A model generated the notes under the pieces. That model was given only the letters and a program-made list of their open reading frames with translations. It was not told where the DNA came from and made no database searches. Positions 10,626 through 23,557 of a stretch of DNA of 64,000 nt are shown piece by piece. Each line of letters starts with the position of its first letter. The first letter of the stretch is position 1. The position numbers and the translations under genes were made by a program. The DNA comes from Torreya grandis (Eukaryota; Streptophyta; Pinopsida; Cupressales; Taxaceae): NCBI GenBank assembly GCA_037957365.1, contig JARHVA010000349.1, positions 3,147,001-3,211,000 of the forward strand, written 5' to 3'.

Positions 10626-13600
10626 ATTAGCTTCATAAATAATTTTAATAAGGACTAATTAAATTTTAGTGTTAATTACATTACACTTCATTTCAATTCA
10701 ATTTTGAACACACATAAAGTCCACTATCTTGTTCAACACTAAATAGTCACCTATAGCTAGGTCATTGTTGACTTTATAGAGTAAAACATGAGTGAAGAGG
10801 ATCAAGCTAATGGTAATGATAAAAAATTGTTCTAAAGGATTGAATAACATGATCATATAAGTTATGAGTTCATATAAAATATCTTATCACCTTCCTTCCT
10901 CTATACAGGCTTGGAAAACATCAAATAACTCCTTATAGTTGTTAGGACTACCTATATGTCTACTAAAGCTAACATGGTCTAAGAGGCTAAATGGTCAAAT
11001 GATGACAAATGCAAGTTGATAGTTTTTTTTGGTCATTTTTAATCTCTATAAAGGCCAAAAAACTCATATAAAATTATTGGTCCAATTACAATGCAATAAA
11101 AGGTAGAATTAGGATCAAGAACACCCTTTTAAGCAAGAAACCCTAAGCAATAAAGTAAAGAAGTCAATGAAAATCATTTACAGAGGAGTTATGGATATTT
11201 CCTATTGATTGTATGGGCTGTGTAGATGTTAATAAGAGGTAAATAAACCATAATAGTGCATAAAATTTAATCATGGGGTTTAATTTATATTTATTACCCC
11301 TCTCAGGTCTATGTAGGAGGAGAAAACCCTGAGTTACAGTTTTGAAGGTAAAAGGCCATTTTCAAAAATTCTAACTAGTCAAAAAATCTAAAACTTTTTA
11401 ATCTTAATTATTCCATGTGATTTAAGATATTTAATAGGTTTTATTACTATATGGATAGGTAAGGTATGGAATCAGAGGTTTGTGTTGTCATTAGCCCTTA
11501 AAGAGACCTAATTGGAGAGGTTTATTCTATAAAAGGGGTCTAGAAGTTGTTTTTGACAAAGAAAATTATTGGAGAGGTAAAAATTGTCAAAGAATACCTA
11601 AAATAGGCATTGGTTTTTTATTCAATCCCTATTTTTTTGTACAAGCAAGAAAACCATAAAAAGGGCTATAAGAGAGGTCTTAAGGTCTAGTGAAATGTGT
11701 TCAATTGGTTGAGTTAAGACTTGTTGACAATTTTCTCTATATAAAAATACTATATGAAAACCAATAAAGGAATTGGTTTTACATATATAAACGTACACTC
11801 CACATCATTTGGATATAAACTGTGTAAAGGCAGAGTTGTGGAGGAAAGTTTGTATGAAGGAGACTTTCAAGAGAGGTTGACCTTAAAGTAAGGTTTTAGA
11901 GACTAATGGAGAGCATGTCATGACTATATAAAGAATCATGTTTATATATTTTAACATTGTAAAATTCTCCAAGAATCTTGAAACACTAATATAGTCTGTA
12001 TAAGGACTTGAACTAGTATGTGCAACCAAGTTTTGATAGAAGAAAGGACTATTTTCAAGAAGGTAGATTAATGAGTATCAAGAAGATAGTATTACAAAGA
12101 TGATGGCTATGAGATTTGTATCAAAGGTAGATTATGAGTGAGACTAAAGATCATATTAAGACATGTTTCATGTAAATTAACATATACATTAGGGTCCCTT
12201 TTAGTGTACAACTTGAATCACATCTCGATTGTGAACATGATTGTCATGTCTTTAAGATCAATAAGGTTATATCTAGGTTTGAGAGTTACATGATATGGTA
12301 TGATGAATATGTTAAGATTTAAATTTTCAATGACACAATCATTCACCTTTTCAATTATCATCTACATCCTTATCAAGTTAGGCCTACCTCCAATAATGAA
12401 AGAGATTAGAGAAAAGTAGCCTATTGAAAGAGTCTCATGATGTAATGGAAGTTTCATAAGACAATGGAAGTGTGAAATGGCCACCTACAGCCAATGCGAG
12501 GGTCAATTCCATCTCATACATATAAACTTGTGAAGTCACTTATGATTCAATTGACAAATTGACATCTTAAAACCTTTATCAAAATCATGAAAACTAGTTT
12601 CAACTTAGAAAAATAAGTACATAGGCCCGTGTATGGATTAAGACTATGTAAGATTTTAAGAGAAGTGTTTAAAGAGAAATGTGATAAATATATTAGTAAT
12701 ATAAATTATAAAATTTAATTTTAATGTATGAAATTTTCCAAGTGATAGTGGAATAGATAACAAACACTTCCATTTCCTCCAATCTCCACTTACAATAGTT
12801 TGACAGAGGTAGTTGCTTTGGGAGTCTTTGAAGAAACATGGTATGGTGATGGATAGAATAACACATTAAAGGTGAAATTTATGAATTTTTGGGTTAAATT
12901 AATACTCATCCCATCCATTAAATTCAAATATCATTCAACTCACTCTTTTAAGGTCCCTACACACATTCAAATTGCATAAAAACATAGTCAGTGTTGGAAG
13001 GTAGTTTTGAGAGATTTTGAAGTTTTGAGGCATCTACAAGTATAATCAAGATGAAAAATTGGTATAGAGTATACTTGTCACATAAAATATACCTAAATAT
13101 AATAAATTTAATGTGATAAATAAGGTACATATCCTCTATTTTTTCTTAGACCTGAGGCACTCTCCTTGAAAATTTAGGCAGTCATTGACAATCTTGGATA
13201 AATTGGTGTTTTTGAAGCATCTACAAGTGGTTTCAAGTTGTAAATTTTTTTTAATATGATATTAATGACCATAAAAATATATAAATTCCATAATAAATAC
13301 CTTAATAATAATATAAACACTCATTTTTTGGTTATAGACCTCAGGCAGTCAGCCAGTTATGCACACAGGCAACCCACTAGTAAATTTGGAGAAAAATCAT
13401 GTACATGTATCTACAGGAGAGATATAGCTATAAAAAATGGTAAAAATTATGTTTATTAGTGGTTTTAATCATACATAATATTAGTTTTTCCACATACATG
13501 GTTTAAGTATTATTTGTTTTGTCATAGCCATATGCTTATTTGTTGATGACCACCATTAGAGCTCAGAAGGCTTTTGAAAAGTATAGGTATGACATAATTT

Positions 13601-15240
13601 TTTTGAATTTTTGGGAGTGTTTTAAGTTATTTTAAATTTATTATATGTCTTCATAAAAATTATTATTTAGTCCACACTCTTGGTTTCATACAAGGATCCT
13701 CTTAAAGGCAAGCTAAAACATGTAGAATATAGGCCTATGTGCATAAGTTTGAAACTTTTGATTATCTAATTTTTTTTTTTTGAAGAAGTGATTGGTTAAA
13801 GTGTTTAAATTCCAAAAAGGTTTTTTCAATAAAATAAATATCAATTGGATATTTAATTTCACTCTCAAGGATCAATTCAAACTATGCAGCCTAAAACACC
13901 CAGTTTGAGCCCCCTCTTCATATGCCCATATCTTTCAACACATAATGAGTTTGGATAAATTATTTTATTGAGATTTTAGTCCCCATATTTAATTTAAATT
14001 TATTAATTATTGGGGTTGGTTGAGGGTCTGAGGTTTATGAAAAAATATTAAGACTATAAGCAAGTCCAAAATGCATGCAGAACACCACAAGTAAACTTTT
14101 CAAGTACGTATCTTTGCACACATTATGAATGGGAGTCCAATATTCTCAGGGAATTTTAAGGGGTATATAGGATGAATATTAATTTTAATAATTTCTTAAA
14201 TGTATGTCTATATTTTATGAATAATCATCAAGAATGTAGCCCTATCTGAATTGCTAAAAGACCCTTTTTGACCCTTTTTGGGTTTTTGAACTCATATGCC
14301 CATGAAATGACCTATAATCACTTTTAAACAATTTATAACATGAATAATAATCTCTAAATCTCATTTTTGGCCTATTTTTCAAGAGAAGTTAGCATGTGTG
14401 AGTGCCTAAAAGGCCAACAATAGCCTAAAATGCCTATTTTTTACAAGTATTCAAAGAGAGAAATGGTATAAATGCATGGAAGAGCCTAATGGGACATGAA
14501 TCACCATTATATTGCACTATTATCCCTTCATATGGGTTTTTAGGGTGTATTTTTGAGCTAAAAGGTAAAAAACCTAGGTTTTTTAACAATTTGTGAATGG
14601 TTACAAGTTTAGTGGAGACTTCCACCATTGTTGTAGGTCTTAAAGGTGGCCTAAATAATAATTTTCTTCCTTATTATAATGATATGTATATTTTTAATCC
14701 TTATATAGGTCCATAAATAGTTCTCATGGTGACAAATGGCCTTGGAAGCAAGTTCTTGCATAACTAGTTGAGGGTGGCATAAGTTTGAAGACCTCCATCA
14801 ATGGAGTCCAAGATATTTACAGGTTTAATGGTGATTTTGTAGGTTGGAGGAGAAAATTTAATTTTAGAACAAAAGAGAACATAAAAAATAAGATACTCAA
14901 AGTTAACCTTCAAGGTCAGTTACAAACATCAAATGCTAGATCACTAACCATGTTGTAAAGTGACTTTTAAAATCCAAGTGCAATGGGGCATAAAAGTGTA
15001 AGTAGAGGAACTTAGGGATTTGAGAAGAAACCTTGAGAATTTAATGAGGATTCTATAATTTTGAATACTTTCATCATGTTAGTGGAGTGTGACATCATCT
15101 TCCTCCATGTTTTTATCTTCCAGTGCCTTTTTAGGCCAATGGGAGAGCTTGAAGACCCTTTTGACCTTTGAAGGTTAATTTGATGAGAGAGGATTAGTGT
15201 TTAATTAATATGAATATTTTTAATACTCTATATAAGGTGG
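10626..15240 (+). other. U1 non-coding segment
   Basis: AT-rich host-unit DNA matching 41659-45890 in U2 and 53410-57383 in U3. I see no open frame conserved among the copies. It contains degenerate internal sub-repeats, including two related blocks near 12980-13060 and 13190-13260 that share GGCATCTACAAGT or AAGCATCTACAAGT. Confidence 0.7.
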
Positions 15241-17185
15241 TGTTGAATACTTACGTTGTAACCTACCTTAAATTATAAGTGTTCAATTCCTACTCTCAAA
15301 CCTAGTCCAACATGGGAATGTCCCTAGGTTGTGGGTTACCTAATTTTGGGGTCAGACCTCTAGGTTTTATAATGGGGATAGATCCTCATATATGATAATT
15401 TGAATCTCTTTTCTTAAAAATTAATCTATTGATATCAAAAGGGAGAGAAAATACATTAATGAAAACCTACTCTAAGTGGTGATGTACTGAATGTTCAATG
15501 ATTCACTCTCAACTTAGACACTTTGATAACTACTAATGAATCTAATGGAGGTAAGAATTGATCTAATTCAATAAAAAGGTTCCAAACATGATTATTTTGT
15601 ATGAAGGCTAAAAAGAGACCTACAAATTGAAGCACAACAAGAGATAGGTCTATGCAAGACACTATGGACTTATGACACTTTAATAGAAACCTCACTAGTT
15701 AATACTTCACATAACTTGCAAGAAATTAATAGTCTTGAAGCAAGGTACATGAAGGACACACAAGTGATGAATAAGAAACATATAATTTGAAATCAAACTC
15801 TAACAAAGTACACTTAGTATTCAACTAGAATATGAAATTATCTTATATTTCTTCAAAAGAGTTTACAAAGTGATTTTATTAGAGGTTTGATAAACCTAGC
15901 CGAGGGATGAAAATCAAGAGATTAATGCCTACATTTATATGAAGAAAGAAAATCTAGGGAGAGAAATTTTGGTGATAAAAGGGTCATTAATGATCTAAAT
16001 TCCATGTAGAATAGAAATATAACCACCCTATATTTATGCTCCTTAAAAACTCTTAATTGATTAGGGACACCTCAAAAATAATTACAATAATCACACCATT
16101 CATTTTCCCACTTCTCCTTGCACTAATACTCTTTTAAAATCTCTTAACTAATCAAGATCCATTATAGAACATAGTCTTTACCAAAATCTCTACCATATCA
16201 TATATTCTAGACATGTGTCATCATCTCATTTGCTCCCAAAAGTTTGCTTTTAATATTGGCCATTGATCCTTGACTTGGGCTTCTCATATTGATCTAATTA
16301 TCAACTCCCCATTCATTCCATGGGCCCCATAGTCATTCCTAGTTGGTTCCTTCAATTTAACCATGTGGTGGCCTTGTATTCATCCTAAGCTTATTAAATT
16401 ATTAGTCTTATGCACACTATCGATCTTATTTTTCATGGATCAAATGCATACCATTGATTTACCTGATAGTTACCATGGTCATGACATTTGGAAAATTTTC
16501 ATTTATTCCTAATATCCATTAACTAGTTGACCTTTTGATCCCCATCAATCTAGTTTGGTACGATGGATCATGTACCATTAATTATCTTAGACCCACTATC
16601 TTTATCAATTGTCACATGACATTAGATCTTTGTTCAGGGACCGAGATCTTGACACTTGTCATCCATTTGCTTTATCTCAAAATATGCTGACTTTTTGACT
16701 GTGAGCTCATTATTGATCTTTAATTTAGGATTTAATGTGCTCTATTGGATCTTTCAAAACCACTAACATTTATAATCACCCACTTTCCATTGGATCTTCA
16801 TTCAATATTCCATAATTTAGAAACCTATTGGATATGCATTCAACCTTAGGATCATTTGAATTTAAATGACTATTTACTATAACTATAACTTAACGTCTCC
16901 ACGCACGTCCCACTTTGCTAAATAATTTTTCAAAGCTTATATATTAAGATATAAAATGTGCCAAGGCACTAAATTTTCAAAGTAAAGACATATCACAAAT
17001 TACATCCTTCTCATGTAATCCTTCATTGAAGGCTACTAAAATAATATTAAAATATAACTATACAAGAAATTGACTAAACATGTCTTGAGTGCCTTCAACA
17101 TTACTAATAAGAAAATTTTGAACATAGGCCATAACACCTTAAGCTATATGGTTGGCCAATTTATATTTCTATAAATTGACCAACA
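15241..17185 (-). repeat. Tat-like element 3' LTR
   Basis: Left LTR, 1945 bases; no coding domain within. It shares its order of words with the right LTR, for example GGGTTACCTAATTTT at 15342 and 23659, but many substitutions separate them, so the insertion is old. The right edge holds a hairpin-forming inverted repeat. Confidence 0.85.
17152..17183. repeat. Hairpin at LTR edge, left copy
   Basis: TTGGCCAATTTATA, a four-base loop TTTC, then TATAAATTGACCAA: 14-base arms with one mismatch. It lies two bases inside the LTR end. The right LTR has the same structure. Confidence 0.9.
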
Positions 17186-17829
17186 TTTTTGGTGACTCAA
17201 CTGGCTTGACCAACCTACTGGTAATGGAATCTAGAATTTTATCAAGCTTGTTCATGATGACTAGATAAATGAAGTATTACTTACAAAAAGGATTTTGCCT
17301 GAATCTTTGAAACATTTTGAATAAATGAGACACACAAAAATAATAAAACACACCAAAAAAATACCTAAAAAACAAAAATAACAACAAATAAAGTAATGTG
17401 CAAGAGTACTTGGAGGTAAAGACAAACCTATCTACCTATGTACAAAGATCATGAGACAACACTAGTAGTAGAATTTATGATACCTCTCATTGACATGGAT
17501 GGGAAGGATCCTTCAATTCAACCTAGAAAGATCAAAATCATTGATCTCTTTGTAACCTATGATAACATAAGGCCCACTCCAAAGACTATCAAACTTAGAG
17601 TGTTTTCCTAGTTTTGCACGGTCCTCATCTTATTTAAGGACTATAATGCCTTGTTATAATGTATTTAAGTAATCTCTCTTGTCAAATTAACTCTTCACTT
17701 GGTACTAATTGGAACACATAATGTGCATAACAGTGTCTTTTATCCCCTCTAGATGTCTTAGCTCACTCAACCTTATCTACATAACAACATCCTCTAGGAG
17801 CTCAATTTGATGTGTAAGATATAATGTAG

Positions 17830-18440
17830 GAAGTTTAAGAGATATAGGAATTTTGGATTATTTCTCATATACAATAAGGTATGGGGAGTTTTCATTAGTT
17901 TTATTAGGTGTCAATCTATCTGCCCACATGGTAGTCCTCAATCTAATATGCCACTCCCTCTGACTATCCTCCATAATTCTCTTGATAATCCTCAACAAGT
18001 TCTTATTTATGGACTTTGATAGTTTATTTCCCTATGGGTAATAGTTAGAAGATTCATTGAGATAAATTACATGTAAAATATCCCACTCACATACATTTTT
18101 GTTTTTTAAGGCCAATGCATTGTCAGAAATGATTATATAAGGCACACTAAATCTAGTCACAAGGCTATCATAAAAGTCCAAAATAGAATCTTCATTAGCT
18201 TCCTTGAGGGTAGTTGATTCAACCCATATTGTAAAATAGTTTATAGCTATAATGATCCATTTATGTCCTTTAATTGAAGGGGTGTATCATCCTTATAAAA
18301 TCTAAGACCCATCTCATGAAGGGTTGTTCTACTTATATGGGTTGTAAGGGAAGGGCATCTAGTTCCTACTTGCTAATGAACATTTGTGCATTTTAGGCAT
18401 TTACTTACCCAAGATTGTTCATCTCTAAATATTGTGGGCC
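17830..18440 (-). pseudogene. Gypsy integrase remnant of Tat-like element
   Basis: On the minus strand from about 18440: CLKC, part of the HHCC zinc-binding module; KGHKWIIIAINYFTIWVES, where the first catalytic Asp of the usual ATDYF block is Asn; SDNALALKNKNV, the second catalytic Asp block; SSNYYP-stop-GNKLSKS, the usual SSxYYPQGNGLAES block with the catalytic Glu replaced by Lys; and WADRLTPNKTNENSPY, the usual LWADRxT...SPY end. Integrase joins element cDNA to the chromosome; this copy has lost key residues and carries stops. Confidence 0.82.
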
Positions 18441-18703
18441 AAAATTACCCATCTAATGATCTTAGAGGTTGTGGTCTTGGAAACAAAGTGCCCACCAGCT
18501 GGACCATCATGGAACTATTCAAGTAGCTTGTCTATTTGACATGATTCCACACGCTACAAAATCATGCCTCCTATATCTCTCTTGAAAATTAATCCATATA
18601 TCAAGACATAAGGTATACTTTTAAATCTAAATAACCTTCTCTTATCTCTATATATCCCAATATAACATTGGCCTGACTCAAGAAATCTAATTATATCATG
18701 TGT

Positions 18704-19100
18704 CTAACTGAAAGGTGTGTTGTCTGCAACTGCCTGTTGGCTATCATGGACTAATAGCACTTGGTATTTACCTTGTTTTACCTCTACTTCAAGGTGCCCA
18801 CATAAACCTCTACCCATATTAATATTTATGAATCTAACCTTAAGGTCACACTCCATGCTTTTTATCACCCATCTAGCTCTTTTTTCATTGAGGTCTCTAT
18901 TGAGTATAAACTCTTTAATACTTGGGTGTACCACCATGAGTATGATCCTACTATTAGAGACCATGTGCCTAAACCTCTTTAGATATCTCACTACTATAAC
19001 CACATGTTTTAATAAAAATATATTCCTCTCATCATACCCCTCTAAGGCTTGACTAAATAAGGTAATAGGCTATTCTAAACCTTGCTCATTTTGCTACATC
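18704..19100 (-). pseudogene. RT-linked RNase H remnant of Tat-like element
   Basis: Minus-strand frame 19003-18704 (YLKRFRHMVSN...VVHPSIKEFILNR...KRARWVIKSMECDLKV) resembles the second half of the RNase H domain fused to gypsy RT, usually LRHYLLNTKV...LKYLLSR...RTAKWVLLLSEFDI. It lies between RT and integrase as expected. Catalytic acidic residues are not clearly visible. Confidence 0.65.
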
Positions 19101-19212
19101 AACATGGCAAAGATTCATCTAATGTAGAGAAGCCATACAAGTAGAATTCATTATTAAAATTAGGATTAATAAGTGTAGGGTCATGAGATATGGCCTCAAA
19201 ACTCATCTTACC

Positions 19213-20085
19213 TTATTTGGTCCATGTAAACTCCTTGAATTTTCTTAACATATGAGTAAGAGGCCTGACTAGATCTACAAAGCCTAGGATTAACCTTCTT
19301 ATAAAATTAATATTTCCTAAGAAAATCTGTAGACCCTTATTGTGCTTGGGCAAGGGTAAGGATAAGATGGGATCAAATCTTTTAGGGTCTATAGAAAGAC
19401 CATCCTTGGACACTACATGACCCAATAACCTACCCTCATGAACACCAAATATACATTTTTTAGGATTTAATGGTACATCAAACTCTTTACATCTTTCAAA
19501 TACTAATCTCAACTAAGAAATATGATTAGCTGGGTCCTTTGAGAAAATAGTGACATCATCTAAGTATATGAGCATCATGTCATTGATCAAAACTTAAAAG
19601 GCAACATCCATTGCCCTCTATAAATTTTCCCCAACATTGGATAGTCCAAAGGGCATTTTCATGTATGCATAAGTGACCCACTTTGTGGTGAAGGTAGTCT
19701 TATGCCTATCTTCTTCCTTGACCATAATATTATTATAACCAAAGTATCCATCAAATAATGATAACCTTTGAGAAACTACCAAATTTTGAAGAATTTGATC
19801 CATTGAGGGCAATGGGTAATGGTATTTTAGGGATACCTTATTAAGGTCCCTAAAATTAACACACAAACATATTTCCCCATTCTTCTTCCTCATTGGCACA
19901 AGGTTTGTCACCCATGATGAATGTTTAATTGGGAATATTATCCTTGATTCAATCAACTTAAATAGCTCCCTTCTCATTAACTCCTCTATTTTTGGATTGA
20001 TATAACTTTTTTTCTGCATGACTGGTTTTGCATTAATCTCTAGTTCAATGGTATGTTGTGCAAGTTTGGGATGAAATCCATTCAA
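19213..20085 (-). pseudogene. Gypsy reverse transcriptase of Tat-like element
   Basis: Minus-strand frame 20085-19618 runs from HTIELEINAKPVMQKK through VPMRKKNGEICLCVNFRDLNK (usual KKNGKWRMCVDFRDLNKA), LPSMDQIL and LSLFDGYFGYNNI (FMDGYSGYNQI) to MPFGLSN. The active-site LIYLDDVTIFS is near 19575-19540, so the YxDD box survives. The frame continues after a stop as FERCKEFDVPLNPKKCIFGV...LLGHVVS (19512-19213), the RT thumb and connection. Stops near 19617 and 19513 break it. It would copy the element RNA into DNA. The family assignment is secure from these blocks. Confidence 0.92.
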
Positions 20086-20634
20086 ATCTTTGTATTCTCA
20101 TGTAAATACATCAGATAACTCTTGACATAAAGCAATAAATGCATATCTCTCTTCTGTTGTGTTGATCTTTACTAACTTCAACAATCTACCTTTCAAGATC
20201 TCTATCCTCTCATAGTGTTCCTCCTTGGCTATGATACATGTCTTGCCTCTTCTAACTTAGTCATATTCATTTAAGATTCTTTCCAAAGTCACAATCCCCT
20301 TAGGTATATTGTTATATCTTAGCTACACTATCTGATCATCATATGGATATTGGAATTTGTATTGATTCTTGTGGTAGAATTATTCCTCTTACATCAAAAA
20401 ACATATTATTTTATCATTATTTTCAAATACCTACCAACTTACCTCATTTTTAGGTACAATAAGCATGCATATGACCTTGACCTTATCTTGACTTTGGATG
20501 CCTTTGAATCCTTCCACAATCTCATACTGAGCTCCAATGGTTGTAAAACTATCTACATGTTGATTTTCCTCTCTTGGTATGGAATGTATATTGAATGCTA
20601 AGAATTTTTCTATGAGATTCCATACATGATGATT

Positions 20635-21225
20635 TTAATCTTTAAAATGATGGTTCTTGACTACACTTATGCCTTCCATTTTTTTTACAATGAGATCACT
20701 ATCACCCTTGGCTTGAATAATTTTGATACCTCTTCTTCTTACCTCTTGAAAACCATATAAAAGGGCTTCATATTGAATTATGTTTAAAGTGTAACTAAAT
20801 TGAAATCTTGTAGATAAATAGTAATTATGATCTAAGGGTGAAACCAACATGACTCCAAATCGACTACCATTCTTTGACCTTGAGCCATCAAAGAATAAAT
20901 TCCATAAATCATCTTCCTCTTGAGTGGTGTTAGTTGAGCAAGGTATAGTAGCACCCTCCTCATGCATATAATACACCCCTAAATTTTCTTCTTTAATATT
21001 GTTATAGGGATCAAATCCATGATTGTTAGCTTCCCACTCATCTAAGTACAAGTCTAAAATTCCTTTAAGATGGTAATGAGGCTCTTGTTCACTATCATTT
21101 TCATCCTCATCAAATATGGTATAGTTGACATTTACAAGGTTAGGCATATAAGGCTCTAGATGGAACCTAGAGATAAGTTCTGACCTAATAGTGACCCTAG
21201 TCCCATATCTAGTCCTAAAAACCAT
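20635..21225 (-). pseudogene. Protease tail plus extra RNase H-like domain ahead of RT
   Basis: A 196-codon open minus-strand frame. Its start, MVFRTRYGTRVTIRSE, matches the spacer after protease in plant Tat-type gypsy elements, followed by an acidic linker. From about residue 105, LWNLFFDGSRSKNGSRFGVML...FQFSYTLNIIQYEALLYGFQEVRRRGIKIIQAKGDSDLIVKKM is a type-1 RNase H fold with D (FFDGS), E (YEALL) and D (GDSDLI) still present. This is a second RNase H besides the one after RT, as known for Tat elements (archaeal-type or aRNase H). Here it lies before RT. Confidence 0.78.
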
Positions 21226-21229
21226 GTAT

Positions 21230-21681
21230 GACTAGTTAGAGGACAAATAAGCCCTAATTTTTATAGTAAAGTACCTAGATAGTCATAGGGAAAAATATGG
21301 GGGTAGGTCTAAAACCATTACATCCTAAGTGATGACACAATTTTGGTAAGCTACCAATGTGATCTTAAGATTTTTTAGGATACCTACTATGTTAGTGGGG
21401 GAACCATCAAACTAGTGAACACTCTTTTCAATAGGCACATACTTAAGCTCAAGTTTATCTATTATGGATTTAGGCATAACTAAGGTTGAAGCACGTGGAT
21501 CTATCACAAAATTATGCACTAAATAATCCCCTATGATGATTGAAAAATAAAATGGAGGGGGATTGACAACCTTAGGGGGATGAATAACATTATGAACTTG
21601 ACCTTGACTAGGAACTTGAATTTGACTAGGTTGACTACTATTTGTAAAAATAGTGTTCACCTTATTAGTTGTCTTATTCAC
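21230..21681 (-). pseudogene. Gypsy aspartic protease remnant of Tat-like element
   Basis: Minus-strand frame 21681-21412 gives FYFSIIIGDYLVHNFVIDPRASTLVMPKSIIDKLEL. The protease active site, normally D-S/T-G-A, reads D-P-R-A, so catalysis is lost. After a stop the frame resumes towards YFTIKI before the RNase H frame. Position between gag and RNase H supports the call. Confidence 0.7.
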
Positions 21682-22559
21682 ATGAGAAAACTTGGAGAGA
21701 TCTTGTTGAAGGATATCTTTTTATCTTAGAATAGATAAAGGATCATATATATACATAATGACATTATCCTTTTTCATATGGTCCACAATATTTAAAGTAA
21801 TACTAGTACCTTTGAAATGCACCTTCGAAGTATAAGTATCACTTGTCACTTGAGTGACATGAGGAACAAAAGGAGACTTATGTTGTTATCCATGAGTTGA
21901 GGTGTTTTTTGAGTTACAATATATGTATCAGCTAGATTTAAAGTGGTAGGTTGTTAACTAACTTATGGAGATGTTGAAGAAGCCTAAAGATACCCTAAAT
22001 TATCATCTAATATCTCCTCTTAGCCCTTGTATTGGATTTAACTGGTTCATCTACACTTTCTATACTTTGCCCCATGTTTATCGATCCCCTTCTTGAAATT
22101 TTATGATGGTGTCATTTGGTGCCTTACCATGCTCCCTTACTATTAAATTTGAGTTTTTAATGATGTCATGGTAGGCATGTTATCTTGATTCATTGGAGGG
22201 TCTTGTGGTAGAGGTTTCATTGCATCATGGCCTTGGAATGAAGGAACATGATACCAATTAGGATCTTGATACATTTCTCCACTTATAGCAATTACCATCT
22301 TATTGGATAGCCCTCATGATTGCCATTGACCCTCTTGTGCAAAGTTTTTTTTTGTGGTAATCAAGGCTCTTAAGCTACTTATAGCTATAGGATTGTAGTT
22401 ATTATGAGATATACCTTGAGTAATTTGGCCTTGGGCTTGTTGAGTTGATGGATAAGGGTGTCTATTATAGGATTAAGTAGGGTAGTGGGCTTGTAAGGGA
22501 CCTTAGTATGACCTGTATGAAGTCTATTGTTGTCTCTCTATGGCCACTATCTTCTTGTT

Positions 22560-23110
22560 TTATTCCTTCAACAAGCTCTCAATCCTTGAAAATTTGTCCA
22601 CCTGACTATCATCAAGTTGGGCTTGATTGTTTGGAGTGGGAAATGGAGAAATGGTTGGTGGGGTTGGTTGAATATTAGGAAAATTGGCATGAGAGGTCTT
22701 GGCATGAGTTTCCCTACTTTTATCAAATAATTTTCTATCCTTATGCATATCTCATAATCCACTCATAGATTGGATCATGACTATAATGTCTGGATTCAAT
22801 ACTCTCAAATATTAAATAAAAACATAATTAGGTGTGGGATTAATGATGATAGGGATCCTATCCCAATTTTTTGTAATTTATAGTTGAAATCAACTATAGA
22901 TTGTTGGGATGCCCTCTTGATTAAGGTGAGGTGTTTAACAAGTGATACATGATCACTTCTATCTTTAAAATGCTTACATAGGCACTCACCAAACTCATCT
23001 CAGGTATTGATTAAGGTAGGAGATATACCCCTATACCATTGCATATCTTTGTCTTTTAAGGATGTGGCTAGTAGTCTCATGGCTATATTCTCCTGCATAA
23101 TGTAATGAAT
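22560..23110 (-). pseudogene. Retrotransposon gag remnant of Tat-like element
   Basis: Minus-strand reading from about 23100: ENIAMRLLATSLKDKDMQWYRG, then FGECLCKHFKDR and SIVDFNYKLQKIG. This is the capsid-type retrotransposon gag core (usually MRLFPxSLxGxALxWYxxL...FxxxF). A later open piece, 22748-22560, is Pro/Thr/Asn-rich and ends FSRIESLLKE. Stops separate them. The leader between the 5' LTR and gag is short. Confidence 0.72.
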
Positions 23111-23557
23111 TGAGTAAAGGTTTGCAATGTAAGATATGTGCTCTATAGGAGTGGTAGAGTTTTATCCTATAAATTATGGTAGACTCTTCAAAGAGGAAAT
23201 AGGGATACCACCATTTAAGGGTAACAAATATTTTAATCTATGCCTTATCATTTTCATTTGCTTTGGTAGACTTTTAGTGGATTGAATATGGGCAAAATTT
23301 ATAGATTTTGAGATGTGGGAGAATTAGGGGGTGTTAGTTAGGGTTTTGAAACTAGTACCCTTTTCCTCCTTGTAATATCAAAAGGTAATTTAATGAACTA
23401 AACTTTCTTACCTTTTTAGGCAAACTTAGTAGAGATCTAGTGCGTGAAGTTGCCCTCCAATCTACTAATAACTTCTTTAAAACATTCAAGTATTCTCCCA
23501 CATTGCTAATCTATCTTAAGATGATGTCTATATGCCTTGATCAAGTCCCATCAGGTA

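Noticed and set aside
14434..14628. Short minus-strand frame in U1
   Set aside because: The matching bases in U2 do not keep a comparable frame, and no domain is visible.
18717..19052. Plus-strand frame of 111 codons
   Set aside because: Antisense shadow of the RNase H remnant of the Tat-like element.
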